64,000 nucleotides of DNA, taken from assembly GCF_011043625.1 (NCBI RefSeq), contig NZ_JAAKGT010000008.1, positions 144,965 through 208,964 of the forward strand, given 5' to 3'. The position numbers and the translations under genes were made by a program. This DNA comes from Caulobacter sp. 602-2. GTDB taxonomy: Bacteria; Pseudomonadota; Alphaproteobacteria; Caulobacterales; Caulobacteraceae. Positions 7,374 to 18,044 of the stretch are shown here, in pieces; positions within the stretch are counted from its first letter, which is position 1; each line of letters begins with the position of its first letter. The notes beneath the pieces are model-generated. The model did not search any database. It saw only the letters and a list, made by a program, of their open reading frames with translations, and was not told where the DNA came from.

Positions 7374-7448
7374 GAAGTAAGGCCCCTGGAACTGAAGTTG
7401 CCGAGCGGCGGGATGACCGCGCCCCGGCTCATGCAAGACTAAGGCCGC

Positions 7449-8183
7449 ATGCTTGATCGCCCGTTAAACCTTGAAGACAAAGGCCTTCCCGATTTGTCGC
7501 GCCCCGACGGCGCCCCGGCGGGGTGGGCGGTTTCGACCGGCTACGTGCCCTACCCGGCAGCCGTTGCCGCCATGGAGGCCCGCGCGGCGGCCATCGCCGA
7601 CGGGACGGCGGGCGAGCTGATCTGGCTGCTGGAGCACCCGCCGCTCTACACCGCCGGCGTCTCGGCCAAGACCGCCGACCTGCTGGAGCCCGAGCGCTTT
7701 CCGGTGTTCGAGAGCGCCCGCGGCGGCCAGTTCACCTATCACGGCCCCGGCCAGCGGGTGGCCTATGTGATGCTGGACCTGACCCGGCGCGGGCGCGACG
7801 TGCGCGCCTTCGTCGCGGCCCTGGAGGCCTGGATCATCGACGCCCTTTCCGCCTTCAACGTCACCGGCGAGATGCGCGAGGGACGCGTGGGCGTCTGGGT
7901 CGAGCGCAAGGGCGCGGGCTGGTCGCGCGAGGACAAGATCGCCGCCATCGGCGTCAAGCTGCGCCGCTGGGTCAGCTTCCACGGGATCAGCCTGAACGTG
8001 GAGCCTGACCTGTCGCACTTCTCGGGCATCGTGCCCTGCGGCCAGGTGGAGCACGGGGTCACCAGCCTGGTGGACCTTGGCCTGCCGGTGACGCTGGACG
8101 AGGCCGACGAGGCCCTGAAGGCCAGCTTCCGCAAGGTGTTCGGCGCGGTCGAGGACGCCGAAGCGCCGGTGCAGGGCGACTAG
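7449..8183 (+). CDS. lipB: Octanoyl-[ACP]:protein N-octanoyltransferase LipB
   Basis: A 244-residue cytoplasmic enzyme that moves the octanoyl group from acyl carrier protein to lipoyl domains of 2-oxoacid dehydrogenases and the glycine cleavage H protein, the first step of lipoate synthesis. Family motifs are [12 protein letters not shown] (91-102), the catalytic lysine K170 in [15 protein letters not shown], and the acyl-accepting cysteine C197 in GIVPCGQ. The gene has its own start after AAGG and ends overlapping the convergent DUF805 gene by four bases. lipA is not in the window. Confidence 0.95.
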   Translation: MLDRPLNLEDKGLPDLSRPDGAPAGWAVSTGYVPYPAAVAAMEARAAAIADGTAGELIWLLEHPPLYTAGVSAKTADLLEPERFPVFESARGGQFTYHGPGQRVAYVMLDLTRRGRDVRAFVAALEAWIIDALSAFNVTGEMREGRVGVWVERKGAGWSREDKIAAIGVKLRRWVSFHGISLNVEPDLSHFSGIVPCGQVEHGVTSLVDLGLPVTLDEADEALKASFRKVFGAVEDAEAPVQGD

Positions 8184-8584
8184 ATCGCGGGCGCCTTCAG
8201 GGGCGGCTGGCCGTAGCGGTTGGCCCCCTGCTCTCCTCCCATGACGCCCAGCTCGACGATCGCCCAGACGATCACCAGGGCGAACACGAAGTCGAGGAAG
8301 TGCTGCGGGGTCGGCCAGACGGCGACCAGGGCCACCAGCACCAGCGCCGCCCACCAGCCCGAGCGGCCGCGATCGTGCAGGCGCTTCGAAAGCACGCAGG
8401 CGCCGCTGTAGAACAGGGCCGAATAGACGAGCCAGCCGGTCAGCAGCCGCAGAACGTCGCCGGCGATGGCCTCGTACAGCACCGCCACGCCGATCAGCAC
8501 GGCCGAGGCGATCAGGAACGGCGCACGCGCCAGCCTGCCCGTTGAGGACAGGAACAGCTCCGCCCAATCGATCCGACCGTTCAT
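8180..8584 (-). CDS. DUF805 membrane protein 1
   Basis: A 134-residue inner-membrane protein with three to four hydrophobic helices. It carries the DUF805 pattern: RLARAPFLI in place of the usual R-x-x-F/Y-W, the central [13 protein letters not shown], and a C-terminal [12 protein letters not shown]. The family (YhaH/YhaI of E. coli) has no established function. It is the most divergent of five adjacent DUF805 genes, and its last codons overlap the end of lipB tail to tail. Confidence 0.85.
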   Translation of the reverse strand: MNGRIDWAELFLSSTGRLARAPFLIASAVLIGVAVLYEAIAGDVLRLLTGWLVYSALFYSGACVLSKRLHDRGRSGWWAALVLVALVAVWPTPQHFLDFVFALVIVWAIVELGVMGGEQGANRYGQPPLKAPAI

Positions 8585-8660
8585 CTAAGGCTCCGCGACT
8601 CTTCTCGGCGGAACCTAGGCGCAGCCGAGCGCCAGCGGAAGTCGCCGCCGGGTCACACCC

Positions 8661-9116
8661 TCAGGCGAAAACTTCGCTGATCTCGCCTTCCGGCGTCGGG
8701 CCGATCCCCTTGGGCGAAGGGCCGTATCGGTTGGGGCCCTTCGTGCCGTCGAGAATGCCAAGGTCGACGAGCATCCAGAGCTGGACAAGGCCGAACAGGA
8801 CCTGGGCGATCACTTGGAGTCTGGAACCAGGATACAAGGCGGCGAGCATCGACACGGCGGTCTGCGCCCAGATGATGATCACCAGCCAGCCGCTGCGGTC
8901 GCGATCATGCAGGCGCTTGACCGCAATGGCCGTCATCGGCCACGCGGTGACCAGGTTCAGCGCATCCATCCACGGATCGTCGGGCGCCAGGCCCAGCCCA
9001 CGGCGCACCGCGAACGCCAATGCGGCCGACGCGCCGATCATCAGGATGAAGAGCAGCCAGAAGTCCCGCCGGCGTAAACGACCGTGAAAGCCGAACAGCT
9101 TCTGGGCGAAGGTCAT
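8661..9116 (-). CDS. DUF805 membrane protein 2
   Basis: A 151-residue protein of the same family: LFGFHGRLRRRDFWLLF at the N-terminus, VKRLHDRDRSGWLVI in the middle and DGTKGPNRYGPSPKG near the end, followed by a short acidic tail ending EVFA. Three or four membrane helices are predicted from hydrophobicity. Its ATG overlaps the stop of the upstream paralogue by one base (TGATG), so translation is coupled. No catalytic residues are known for the family. Confidence 0.88.
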   Translation of the reverse strand: MTFAQKLFGFHGRLRRRDFWLLFILMIGASAALAFAVRRGLGLAPDDPWMDALNLVTAWPMTAIAVKRLHDRDRSGWLVIIIWAQTAVSMLAALYPGSRLQVIAQVLFGLVQLWMLVDLGILDGTKGPNRYGPSPKGIGPTPEGEISEVFA

Positions 9117-9508
9117 CAGGCAAATATCTCGTCGAGGCTCTCGTCGCCGTAGGGCGAAGGGCCGAAACGGTTGGCGCCCGGCTGGCCGCGCAGGAAGCCC
9201 AGTTCGACGAGGCTCCAGGCCCAGCCGGCCACGGGCACGACCAGGAACAGCAGCAGCCAGCCGCGTCCCTTGCCGCGATCGTGGCAGCGCTTGAGCCCGA
9301 TCGCGTACAGCGCCCAGATCAGCGGCGCCGACAGCGCCAGGCGCAGGATGACCGGCGGCGTATAGATCGGCCCGCCCGGCGTCATCTCGACCGGGATCAG
9401 CAGGTTGACCGCGACCAGTGCGGCGAAGGCCGGCAGGCCCAGCAGCCAGTAGTCGCGACGGACCAGCCGCCCGGAGAAACCGAACAGCTTGCCGGCCAGC
9501 GTCTTCAT
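9116..9508 (-). CDS. DUF805 membrane protein 3
   Basis: A 130-residue DUF805 protein (KLFGFSGRLVRRDYWLL, LKRCHDRGKGRGWLL, RGQPGANRFGPSPYG, tail DEIFA). The start at 9508 overlaps the stop of the preceding paralogue by four bases (ATGA) and the stop overlaps the next start by one, so the gene is locked in the middle of a three-gene translationally coupled unit. A longer open frame upstream of 9508 lies within the preceding gene and is not used. Confidence 0.88.
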   Translation of the reverse strand: MKTLAGKLFGFSGRLVRRDYWLLGLPAFAALVAVNLLIPVEMTPGGPIYTPPVILRLALSAPLIWALYAIGLKRCHDRGKGRGWLLLFLVVPVAGWAWSLVELGFLRGQPGANRFGPSPYGDESLDEIFA

Positions 9509-10038
9509 GCGAAGGCTTCGGACAGGTCCTTGTCGCCGGGACCCTTCAGGCCCTTGGGCGACGCGCCGAACCGGTTGCGCCCCTTCGTGCCGTCCAGGCA
9601 GCCATAGTCGACGAACCAGTAGATCAGCAGGGCGATATAGATCAGCGAGCCGATGCCGATGACGGCCACCGTGCCCATGTCGGCGGCCCCGGCGGCCGCG
9701 GTCACCGAGGCCGACAGGAAGACCAGCCACAGCGCCATGCCGGTGATGACCGCCGTCAGTCCGATCGAAAAGGCGGCCGGGCGGTTGCGGTCGTGCCCGC
9801 GCTTCACCGCGAAGGCCAGCGCCGGCCAGAAGAACAGCGCATCCAGGCCCAGGCGCACGAAGAGCCCCTGCTGGTCGCCCATCCCCAGGCCCATGGCCCC
9901 GCCGATCACGAGCGCCAGCACGAACTTGATCGCGCCGATCCCGATGTTCAGCATCCAGAACTCAGAGCGCCGCATGCGGCCCTCGAACCCGAACAGTCCT
10001 TCGACAAGAAAATGCGTGCGCTTCTTGGCCATGGCCAA
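9505..10038 (-). CDS. DUF805 membrane protein 4
   Basis: At 177 residues this is the longest of the five paralogues, with an extra hydrophobic stretch in the middle (about 95-125). Family motifs are GLFGFEGRMRRSEFWML, VKRGHDRNRPAAFSI (an unusual Gly-His in place of Leu/Cys-His) and LDGTKGRNRFGASPKG, ending SEAFA. It is first of the three tightly overlapping genes. The start is MAMAKK; either ATG of that pair could be used. Confidence 0.87.
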   Translation of the reverse strand: MAMAKKRTHFLVEGLFGFEGRMRRSEFWMLNIGIGAIKFVLALVIGGAMGLGMGDQQGLFVRLGLDALFFWPALAFAVKRGHDRNRPAAFSIGLTAVITGMALWLVFLSASVTAAAGAADMGTVAVIGIGSLIYIALLIYWFVDYGCLDGTKGRNRFGASPKGLKGPGDKDLSEAFA

Positions 10039-10108
10039 GCTTAGATCACGCGACGCGGCGTTTCACAAACCCAAGGTTGCTCGCCGCGCCGCCGAAACCC
10101 GGCCGTGC

Positions 10109-10531
10109 TCAGGCGAAGACCTTGGCCAGGTCGTCCTCTTCGCCGCCGCCGACGCCCTTGGGCGAGGGACCAAAGCGGTTGCGCCCCTGGGTGCCGTCCA
10201 GGAAGGCCAGCTCGATGAAACCCCAGATCCAGCCGACGATCGGCACCAGCAGGAAGAAGGCCACCCAGCCCCAACGCTTGTCGCGGTCGTGACAGCGCTT
10301 GAGCATCAGGGCGATGTTGATCCAGAGACCCATCAGGTTGAGCGCCAGCGAGATCACGACGCTGGCGATGTTGCCGCCCGTCTCCAGGGCGTTGAAGTCA
10401 CCGGCGTTCAGCACCAGCGTCTGGACCGCGTCGAGCACGCCGATGGTGATGCTCGTGCCGATCCCCAGCAGCCAGTAGTCGAGCCGCCGGATACGCCCGG
10501 AAAAGCCGAACAGCTTGTGCTTCACGTCCAT
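10109..10531 (-). CDS. DUF805 membrane protein 5
   Basis: A 140-residue DUF805 protein (KLFGFSGRIRRLDYWLLG, LKRCHDRDKRWGWVAF, LDGTQGRNRFGPSPKG, tail AKVFA). It has its own ribosome-binding site (GGGGGA) 8 bases before the ATG and lies 70 bases upstream of the next paralogue, so it probably opens the DUF805 transcript. The conserved last residues of all but the first protein (E/K-x-F-A) suggest that the C-terminus is functional. Confidence 0.88.
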   Translation of the reverse strand: MDVKHKLFGFSGRIRRLDYWLLGIGTSITIGVLDAVQTLVLNAGDFNALETGGNIASVVISLALNLMGLWINIALMLKRCHDRDKRWGWVAFFLLVPIVGWIWGFIELAFLDGTQGRNRFGPSPKGVGGGEEDDLAKVFA

Positions 10532-10576
10532 GGAATCGTCCCCCGATTGATTTCGGGGGCGACCTAAACACAGGCG

Positions 10577-12550
<1,974 letters not shown>

Positions 12551-12582
12551 CGGCGGCCCTCGAACGGTTGGTCTTCGTAGAT

Positions 12583-12681
12583 CCTCCCCCTCTGGGGGAG
12601 GTGGCCCGGAGGGCCGGAGGGGGACAGCGCGGCGCTGGGCCCCCTCAGTCGCTTCGCGACAGCTCCCCCAGAGGGGGAGCA
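12583..12681. repeat. Dispersed CCCCCTCTGGGGGAG palindromic repeat, copy C
   Basis: The two-module unit is inverted relative to copy A: ATCCTCCCCCTCTGGGGGAG followed by GTGGCCCGGAGGGCCGGAGG, a short spacer, then CCCCTCAGTCGCTTCGCGAC and AGCTCCCCCAGAGGGGGAGC. It lies in the divergent gap between pccA and the LamG protein gene. Confidence 0.8.
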
Positions 12682-12771
12682 TCTCGCGCCGCGCATGCCC
12701 TCTCCTAGGCGTAACAGGCCAAGGCCGGTTTGCAACGCGGGCCCATCGCGCTAAAAGCGTCGCAGGAACCA

Positions 12772-12786
12772 TGACACCGGTTTCCA
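12772..12786. promoter_or_regulatory. Candidate LacI-type operator before LamG protein gene
   Basis: TGACACCGGTTTCCA contains GACACCGGTTTC, a palindrome around ACCGGT with one mismatched pair. ACCGGT-centred sites are typical of LacI-family sugar regulators. It ends 24 bases before the GTG start. A related sequence lies upstream of the pectate lyase gene (33321). This is a pattern match only. Confidence 0.4.
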
Positions 12787-12810
12787 ATAAGAACGACTAG
12801 GGAGTGACGC

Positions 12811-15800
12811 GTGGTAAAGCAGGCGCTTTTTCTGGCCTCGGCCTTTTCGGTTCTGACCGCCGCCGGCGCGGCCGCGGCGGCCGCCCCTTCAGAACCCGCC
12901 CTCCTCTTCCACGTCTCCGGCGACAAGGGCCTGAAGGCCGACTACGCCGCCGGCGACGCCATCCCCAACTTCGCCGACAAGGTGGCGGTGATCCCCGCCG
13001 GCAAGGCCGGTCCGGCCCTGTCGGCCCAGGACGACGGCATCCTGGCCTGGAACGCGCCGGGCAACATCCAGGCCCAACGGGGCACGCTGTCGTTCTTCTG
13101 GCGCTCGGGCTATCCGGTCGGCGTCGCGCCCTTCGTGATCTTCCGCGTCGGCTACGCCGACCACACCAGCTGGGATATGGCCTTCCTGCGCGTCGACTGG
13201 AACGGCCACGGCTTCGACGCCTTCGTCACCGACAACGGTCTGGCCCGCACCCGCGTCTCGTTCAAGCTCGACAAGCCGCCGGCGCCCGACACCTGGACGC
13301 ACCTGGCCTTCACCTGGGACGAGCAGACCGGCGTGCAGCTGTTCGTCGACGGCAAGCCCGCAGCCAGGAAGGACGCCAAGCGGGCCTATGACGCGGGCCT
13401 GGATCAATTCGGCATCGCCGGCCGGGTGATCGCCCCGCACCAGGTGCAGAGCCGCTACAACTTCCTGCGCGGCGGCGATCTCGACGAAATCCGCGTCTAC
13501 GACCGCGCGCTGGACGCCGCCGGCGTCGCGGCCCTGGCCCGCAACGAAGCCCCGGGCGCCGCCGCCCCGGTCCCGACGCTGGACGATCCGGCCACGCGCG
13601 CGGCCTGGCGCCTGCGCCACGGCTGGACCGGCGAGGCCCCGCCCCTGCTGACGGATCCGGCCACCCGCATCCGCAAGGTCGAGTTCGCCGACGCCAAGGA
13701 CATCAAGCAGTGGATGTGGCGGGCCAACGACGGCATCCCCGAGACCACCTGGCCCGGCGTCTACAACCGCTCGCGCCTGGAAGGCCGCGACGACTATTTC
13801 CCGCTGCCGGACTGGAACGTCTATGTCGAGGGCGGCAAGGCCCTGACGCTGGCCCTGCCCGACGAGCCGATCAGCCGGCTGGAGATTCAGGGACCTGCCT
13901 ATGGCGACCTGACCTGGGCGGCGCCAAATCAAGAAAATGGGGCCGGCGACAAGGGCGTGAAGGTCGGCGTGCGGCCCAAGGGCCTCTACCGCTCGGTGAC
14001 CACCCTGGCCCAGCCGCTGAAGGGCGGCGTGCTGACCTTCACCAACACCGACCAGGAAACCCCGATCCAGGAGATCTGGGCCTATGACGTCTCGTCGGGC
14101 AAGGAGCCCGAGGGCGTCTTCAAGATGAACTACACGGTCCGGGCCGACGTGGCGCCGGACTATCTGAACCTGGCCGACCTCAACGCCTATGTCGCCGGGC
14201 GCTTCCCGGCCGGCGAGCGGGCGACGGTGGTGGCCATTCCCGACGCGGCCCCGCAGCGCAAGCGTCCGGCCGCCGACCTTTCGGCGCCCGGCCTGCCGAT
14301 CGTCCACGTGATGATCCCGTCGGGCTTCGGCGACGCTCCGGCGGCCCAGCCGCTGGCCCGCAACTGGGCCTATGGCTGGGAGAACGCCCGCGACGGCCTG
14401 GACGGGATCGCGCTGGACATCCCCGCCCTGCCCGGCGCGGCGGGAACGACCATCCCGCTGAACATCCAGGTCAAGGACCCGATCTGGCCGGGCCGCAACA
14501 TGATCGACGTCTCGGTCTCGGTGAAGGCCGGCGAGGCCCGCACCCTGTGGCTGGATCTGCGCGACCGGATCCTGACGCCCGACAGCCTGTACCTGACCAT
14601 CGCCGCCGACAGCGCCGCGTTCGGCCCCAAGGCGCTGGACGGCGCCAAGGTGCGGCTGGTGTTCAAGGCCCGCGAGGAAGCGCAGGCCGAGCACGTCGCC
14701 GACCGCTTCAACCAGGTGAAGGACAACTGGGCCTTCCTGGTGGAGGAGCACACCACCTCCAAGCGCCAGGGCCTCTATCGCCGCCTCTACGCCGACATCT
14801 CCGACCTGCTGCGCGTGGATCCCGACCACAAGGAAGGCCGCGAGTACTGGGGCGACATCACCTATGGCAGCCAGGGCTGGCCGGCCTTCGAGCAGCCCAA
14901 GGCGCCCGACGGCGTTCCGCTGTGGGCCTTCCGCCAGACGCAAGACCTCAAGCGGGTGGCCAGGTTCATCAACTGGTGGATCGACGAGCGCCAGGTTCCG
15001 TACGGCGACTTCGGCGGCGGCCTGTCGGACGACACCGACCTGCTGCAGCAATGGCCGGGCCTGGCCCTGATGGGCGTGGATCCCGACAAGGTGAAAGGCT
15101 CGCTGAACCTGCTGACCGACGCGGTCTATCGCAACGGCATGTTCACGAACGGCCTGTCGACCATCGCCACCGACGAGCTGCACGCCTACGAGGAGGGCAT
15201 CAACTCCAACAGCGAGGCGATGTATCTCGACTACGGCGATCCCCTCGCCGTCGAGCGGCTGTTCACGACGGTGAAGGCCCTGCCGGGGATCATCGATCGC
15301 AATCCGGCCGGCCACGTCCACTTCAACACCAACTGGTACAGCGGCTCGATCTCGTACCGCGAAGGCCCGTGGGAGTGGCAGAAGCCCTACTCGTTCGGCG
15401 TGGTGCACCCGGCGATCCTGATCGGCGACTACAACGGCGACAAGACCGCCCGCGACATCGTGCTGGGCCTGGCCGACGGCTATCTGGCCCACGCCAAGGC
15501 CGACGGCTCCTATCCCAACGAGATCAACTGGCGCACCGACGCCGAGCGGGGCGGCACGGTGCTGCAGGGCTCGGGCGCCAGCGGGCCGTTCCAGATCTTC
15601 TGGCAGGCCTGGCGCTGGACGGGCGAGGCCAAGTACCTGGCGCCGATCCAGTGGCGGATGGGCAAGAACGGCGTCAAATCGCTGAACGACCTCAACGACA
15701 ACGCCCTGTCGATGCTGGGCCTGGCCGACGCCAACAAGGACGCCATCGTCAAGTCGGCCGCCAAGGGCGGGGCCATGGAGCGCTTCGCCGCCTGGAGCCT

Positions 15801-16614
15801 GACCGGTGACAAGGCCTGGCTCGAAAAGGCCTATGCCGACGAGATCCAGTGGGCCGACCAGCACATGTACATGCACACCGACGGCCACTGGTGGTCGGAT
15901 CGGGTGGAGATCCCGTCGGACGTGCTGCAGCGCTCGCGCCTGGGCGGCATCGCCAACAAGCGCGGCCAGATGAACCCCGGGCACATCGTCAGCTGGCGCT
16001 TCGAGGGCGCCGCGAAAGGCGAGGACGTGGCGATCCTGGTCAAGGACGGAACGGCCAAGGGCTTCAAGGTCGTGGCCTACAACCTGTCGGACAAGCCGGT
16101 GACGGCGACCATGACCGGCTGGAACGTCGCGCCCGGCCAATGGACGCTGACCCAGGGGATCGACACCACGGGCGACGACGCGATCGATGGGGCGGGCGAA
16201 ACCCGCCAGGTCGCCTTCGAGCGCACCAAGGCCGTCAGCGTCGTGCTGCAACCGGGCCAGACCACGATCATCGACATGGCCCTGGCGACGCCGGGCGATG
16301 ACCCCGCCCAGCGCGCCGACCTCGGCATCGGCCGCGGCGACGTCAGCGTGAAGGGCTCGGCGATCACCGCCAAGGTGCACAGCCTGGGCGCCCAGGACGC
16401 CAAGGCCGCGAAGCTGGAACTGGTCGACGCCGCCGGCAAGGTGCTGGCTTCGGCCGTCGTGCCGCCCCTGGCCGCGCCCAAGGACCTGACGCCCAAGGTC
16501 CACACCGCCCGCCTGAAGATCCCGGCCGGCGCCAAGCCGTCGGAACTGCGCCTGCGCATCGTCAGCGACCAGCCGCAGATCACCGCCCTGAACGACGAGG
16601 TGAAGCTGCCATGA
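12811..16614 (+). CDS. Large secreted LamG-domain protein, probably glycan-active
   Basis: A 1267-residue protein with a signal peptide (about 1-27, ending AAAAA). Residues about 30-240 form a concanavalin-like LamG_3 domain (TWTHLAFTWDEQTGVQLFVDG; DLDEIRVYDRALD). The central 600-1050 region is rich in aromatic residues and looks like an alpha/alpha toroid (YGDFGGGLSDDTDLLQQWPG; HVHFNTNWYSGSISYREGPW), as in polysaccharide lyases and some hydrolases. The C-terminus is beta-rich. I cannot assign a CAZy family. The GTG start has AGGGAG 7 bases upstream. It is coupled by ATGA to a GlcG/HbpS-like gene, and a LacI-type site precedes it, which fits an inducible role in plant-polymer use. Confidence 0.8.
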   Translation: MVKQALFLASAFSVLTAAGAAAAAAPSEPALLFHVSGDKGLKADYAAGDAIPNFADKVAVIPAGKAGPALSAQDDGILAWNAPGNIQAQRGTLSFFWRSGYPVGVAPFVIFRVGYADHTSWDMAFLRVDWNGHGFDAFVTDNGLARTRVSFKLDKPPAPDTWTHLAFTWDEQTGVQLFVDGKPAARKDAKRAYDAGLDQFGIAGRVIAPHQVQSRYNFLRGGDLDEIRVYDRALDAAGVAALARNEAPGAAAPVPTLDDPATRAAWRLRHGWTGEAPPLLTDPATRIRKVEFADAKDIKQWMWRANDGIPETTWPGVYNRSRLEGRDDYFPLPDWNVYVEGGKALTLALPDEPISRLEIQGPAYGDLTWAAPNQENGAGDKGVKVGVRPKGLYRSVTTLAQPLKGGVLTFTNTDQETPIQEIWAYDVSSGKEPEGVFKMNYTVRADVAPDYLNLADLNAYVAGRFPAGERATVVAIPDAAPQRKRPAADLSAPGLPIVHVMIPSGFGDAPAAQPLARNWAYGWENARDGLDGIALDIPALPGAAGTTIPLNIQVKDPIWPGRNMIDVSVSVKAGEARTLWLDLRDRILTPDSLYLTIAADSAAFGPKALDGAKVRLVFKAREEAQAEHVADRFNQVKDNWAFLVEEHTTSKRQGLYRRLYADISDLLRVDPDHKEGREYWGDITYGSQGWPAFEQPKAPDGVPLWAFRQTQDLKRVARFINWWIDERQVPYGDFGGGLSDDTDLLQQWPGLALMGVDPDKVKGSLNLLTDAVYRNGMFTNGLSTIATDELHAYEEGINSNSEAMYLDYGDPLAVERLFTTVKALPGIIDRNPAGHVHFNTNWYSGSISYREGPWEWQKPYSFGVVHPAILIGDYNGDKTARDIVLGLADGYLAHAKADGSYPNEINWRTDAERGGTVLQGSGASGPFQIFWQAWRWTGEAKYLAPIQWRMGKNGVKSLNDLNDNALSMLGLADANKDAIVKSAAKGGAMERFAAWSLTGDKAWLEKAYADEIQWADQHMYMHTDGHWWSDRVEIPSDVLQRSRLGGIANKRGQMNPGHIVSWRFEGAAKGEDVAILVKDGTAKGFKVVAYNLSDKPVTATMTGWNVAPGQWTLTQGIDTTGDDAIDGAGETRQVAFERTKAVSVVLQPGQTTIIDMALATPGDDPAQRADLGIGRGDVSVKGSAITAKVHSLGAQDAKAAKLELVDAAGKVLASAVVPPLAAPKDLTPKVHTARLKIPAGAKPSELRLRIVSDQPQITALNDEVKLP

Positions 16615-17072
16615 TCCGCAAGGTTCTGATCATCGCCGGCCTGCTGGCCCTGGGCTCGGGCGCGAACGCCGCCGAGCCCTACGGCCGCAATGTCACGCTG
16701 AAGGAGGCCAAGGCCGTGGCGGCCGCCGCCGAGGCCGAGGCCCTGAAGACCGGCGTGGCCGTGACCATCACGGTGGTCGAGCCCAACGGCGCCCCGGTGC
16801 TGGTCTGGAAGATGGACGGGGCCTCGTACTCGGCCCCCGAGGTCTCGCGCCGCAAGGCCGAGACCGCCACCGCCTATCGCCGCCCGACCAAGGCGTTCCA
16901 GGACGCGGTCAAGGGCGGCAACCTCAACGCCATCTCCAACGGCGCCCTGGCCATCGAGGGCGGCGAGCTGCTGCTGGTCGAGGGCAGGATCGTCGGCGCG
17001 GTCGGCGTGGCCGGCGCCACGCCCGAGCAGGACGGCGTCCTGGCCCGGGCGGGCGCGGCGGCGGTGAAGTGA
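16611..17072 (+). CDS. Secreted GlcG/HbpS-family protein
   Basis: A 153-residue protein with a signal peptide (about 1-20, GSGANAAEP) and a full GlcG/HbpS domain: LKEAKAVAAAAEAEALK, VAVTITVVEPNGAPVLVWKM, SRRKAETATAYRRPT and IVGAVGVAGATPEQD. Some members bind haem extracellularly (HbpS), while others lie in glycolate or diol gene sets with unknown roles. Its ATG overlaps the stop of the 1267-residue protein by four bases, so the two are made together, which suggests an accessory function for the large exported protein. Confidence 0.88.
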   Translation: MIRKVLIIAGLLALGSGANAAEPYGRNVTLKEAKAVAAAAEAEALKTGVAVTITVVEPNGAPVLVWKMDGASYSAPEVSRRKAETATAYRRPTKAFQDAVKGGNLNAISNGALAIEGGELLLVEGRIVGAVGVAGATPEQDGVLARAGAAAVK

Positions 17073-17076
17073 GGCC

Positions 17077-17655
17077 TCAGCCCTCGCCGAACTCGCGGGC
17101 GAACATCGCCACGTAGCCGTCGAGGCGCTCCGAAGCCTCGGGCGCGATCAGCCGCGTGACCTCGGCCGAGAAGGTCACCGGGGCCGAGCCGGAGGCGGTG
17201 ACGATCCTGCCGTCGACCACCGCCCGGGGGCTTTCGACATAGCCCTCGGCGCCGGCGTAGCCGGGAGCCTGCTCGGCCAGCCAGTCCTTGCCGTTGGAGG
17301 TGTGGGCCTTGCCCGCCAGCAAGCCGGCCTTGGCCAGCGCGATGGTCGCGCCGCAGATGCCGGCGACGATCTTGCCGTCGGCGTGGGCCTGGCGCAGCAG
17401 GCTGAACACCGCGTCGTTGTCATAGCCCTGCCAGGCGTCGGAGCCGATCAGCAGGTAGGCGTCGGCGTCCGACAGCACCGGATCGTCGAAGCGGTAGTCG
17501 GCGGCGGCCAGGACGCCGCCGATCGAGGTCTCCGGATCCCCGGTCGGGGTGGCGATCTCGATCTGCACGCCGAAATATTCGCGCAGGGAGGCCAGCACGT
17601 GACCGGCTTCCCAGTCGGCCCAGCCGGGCTGGAGAAAGGCGACGGCGACGGTCAT
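17077..17655 (-). CDS. DJ-1/PfpI family protein
   Basis: A 192-residue cytoplasmic protein of the class I glutamine amidotransferase-like fold. The nucleophile elbow VAGICGATIALA puts the conserved cysteine at C101, and the preceding YLLIGSDAWQGYD is the usual glutamate/aspartate side. It resembles the ThiJ/YoaZ branch, members of which act as glyoxalase III or protein deglycases or have no known activity. Its ATG overlaps the stop of the upstream YbjQ gene by one base, so the two form a small operon. Confidence 0.88.
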   Translation of the reverse strand: MTVAVAFLQPGWADWEAGHVLASLREYFGVQIEIATPTGDPETSIGGVLAAADYRFDDPVLSDADAYLLIGSDAWQGYDNDAVFSLLRQAHADGKIVAGICGATIALAKAGLLAGKAHTSNGKDWLAEQAPGYAGAEGYVESPRAVVDGRIVTASGSAPVTFSAEVTRLIAPEASERLDGYVAMFAREFGEG

Positions 17656-17975
17656 CAGCGCAGCTTCACCGCGGTGCCGGCGGCGGTGACCATCAGCATG
17701 CCGTTGTCGGCGCCCAGGGCCTCGTAGTCGAGATCCACGCCCACCACGGCGTCGGCGCCCTGGCGGCGGGCCTCGTCGATCATCTCCTGCAGGGCGATGT
17801 CGCGGGCTTCGCGCAGGGCCTTCTCGTAGCCGCCGGCGCGGCCGCCGATGATGTTGGTGATGCCGGCGAACAGGTCGCGGAAGATGTGTGCGCCGATGAT
17901 GGCCTCGCCCGAGACGACCCCCAGGGTGGCCACGGTCTCGCGCTCGGCGACGTAGGGAGTGGTCGAGGTAATCAT
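17655..17975 (-). CDS. YbjQ family (UPF0145) protein
   Basis: The protein has 106 residues from an ATG at 17975 ([15 protein letters not shown]). It carries the full UPF0145 pattern: [41 protein letters not shown] and [20 protein letters not shown]. The family forms pentameric rings of unknown role. It precedes and overlaps the DJ-1-like gene and is divergent from msrB, suggesting a small stress-related neighbourhood. The 352-codon open frame that extends upstream runs antisense through msrB and is not used. Confidence 0.9.
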   Translation of the reverse strand: MITSTTPYVAERETVATLGVVSGEAIIGAHIFRDLFAGITNIIGGRAGGYEKALREARDIALQEMIDEARRQGADAVVGVDLDYEALGADNGMLMVTAAGTAVKLR

Positions 17976-18044
17976 GGCAGGCTTCCCGTCCCTTGATGCG
18001 GCGCGCCCTACCGGCGGGCCGTGCGAGCCCCTAGATTGGCACGC

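Noticed and set aside
7374..7436. N-terminal extension of the FliN-like protein from an ATG at 7436
   Set aside because: The extra residues (MHEPGRGHPAARQ...) do not match FliN, and a GTG with AGGGG upstream gives a clean SpoA domain.
12889..16503. A 1204-codon open frame on the minus strand opposite the LamG protein gene
   Set aside because: Its translation is Gly/Arg/His/Val-rich low-complexity sequence typical of the antisense of a GC-rich gene, without domains, and the plus-strand gene has signal peptide and family matches.
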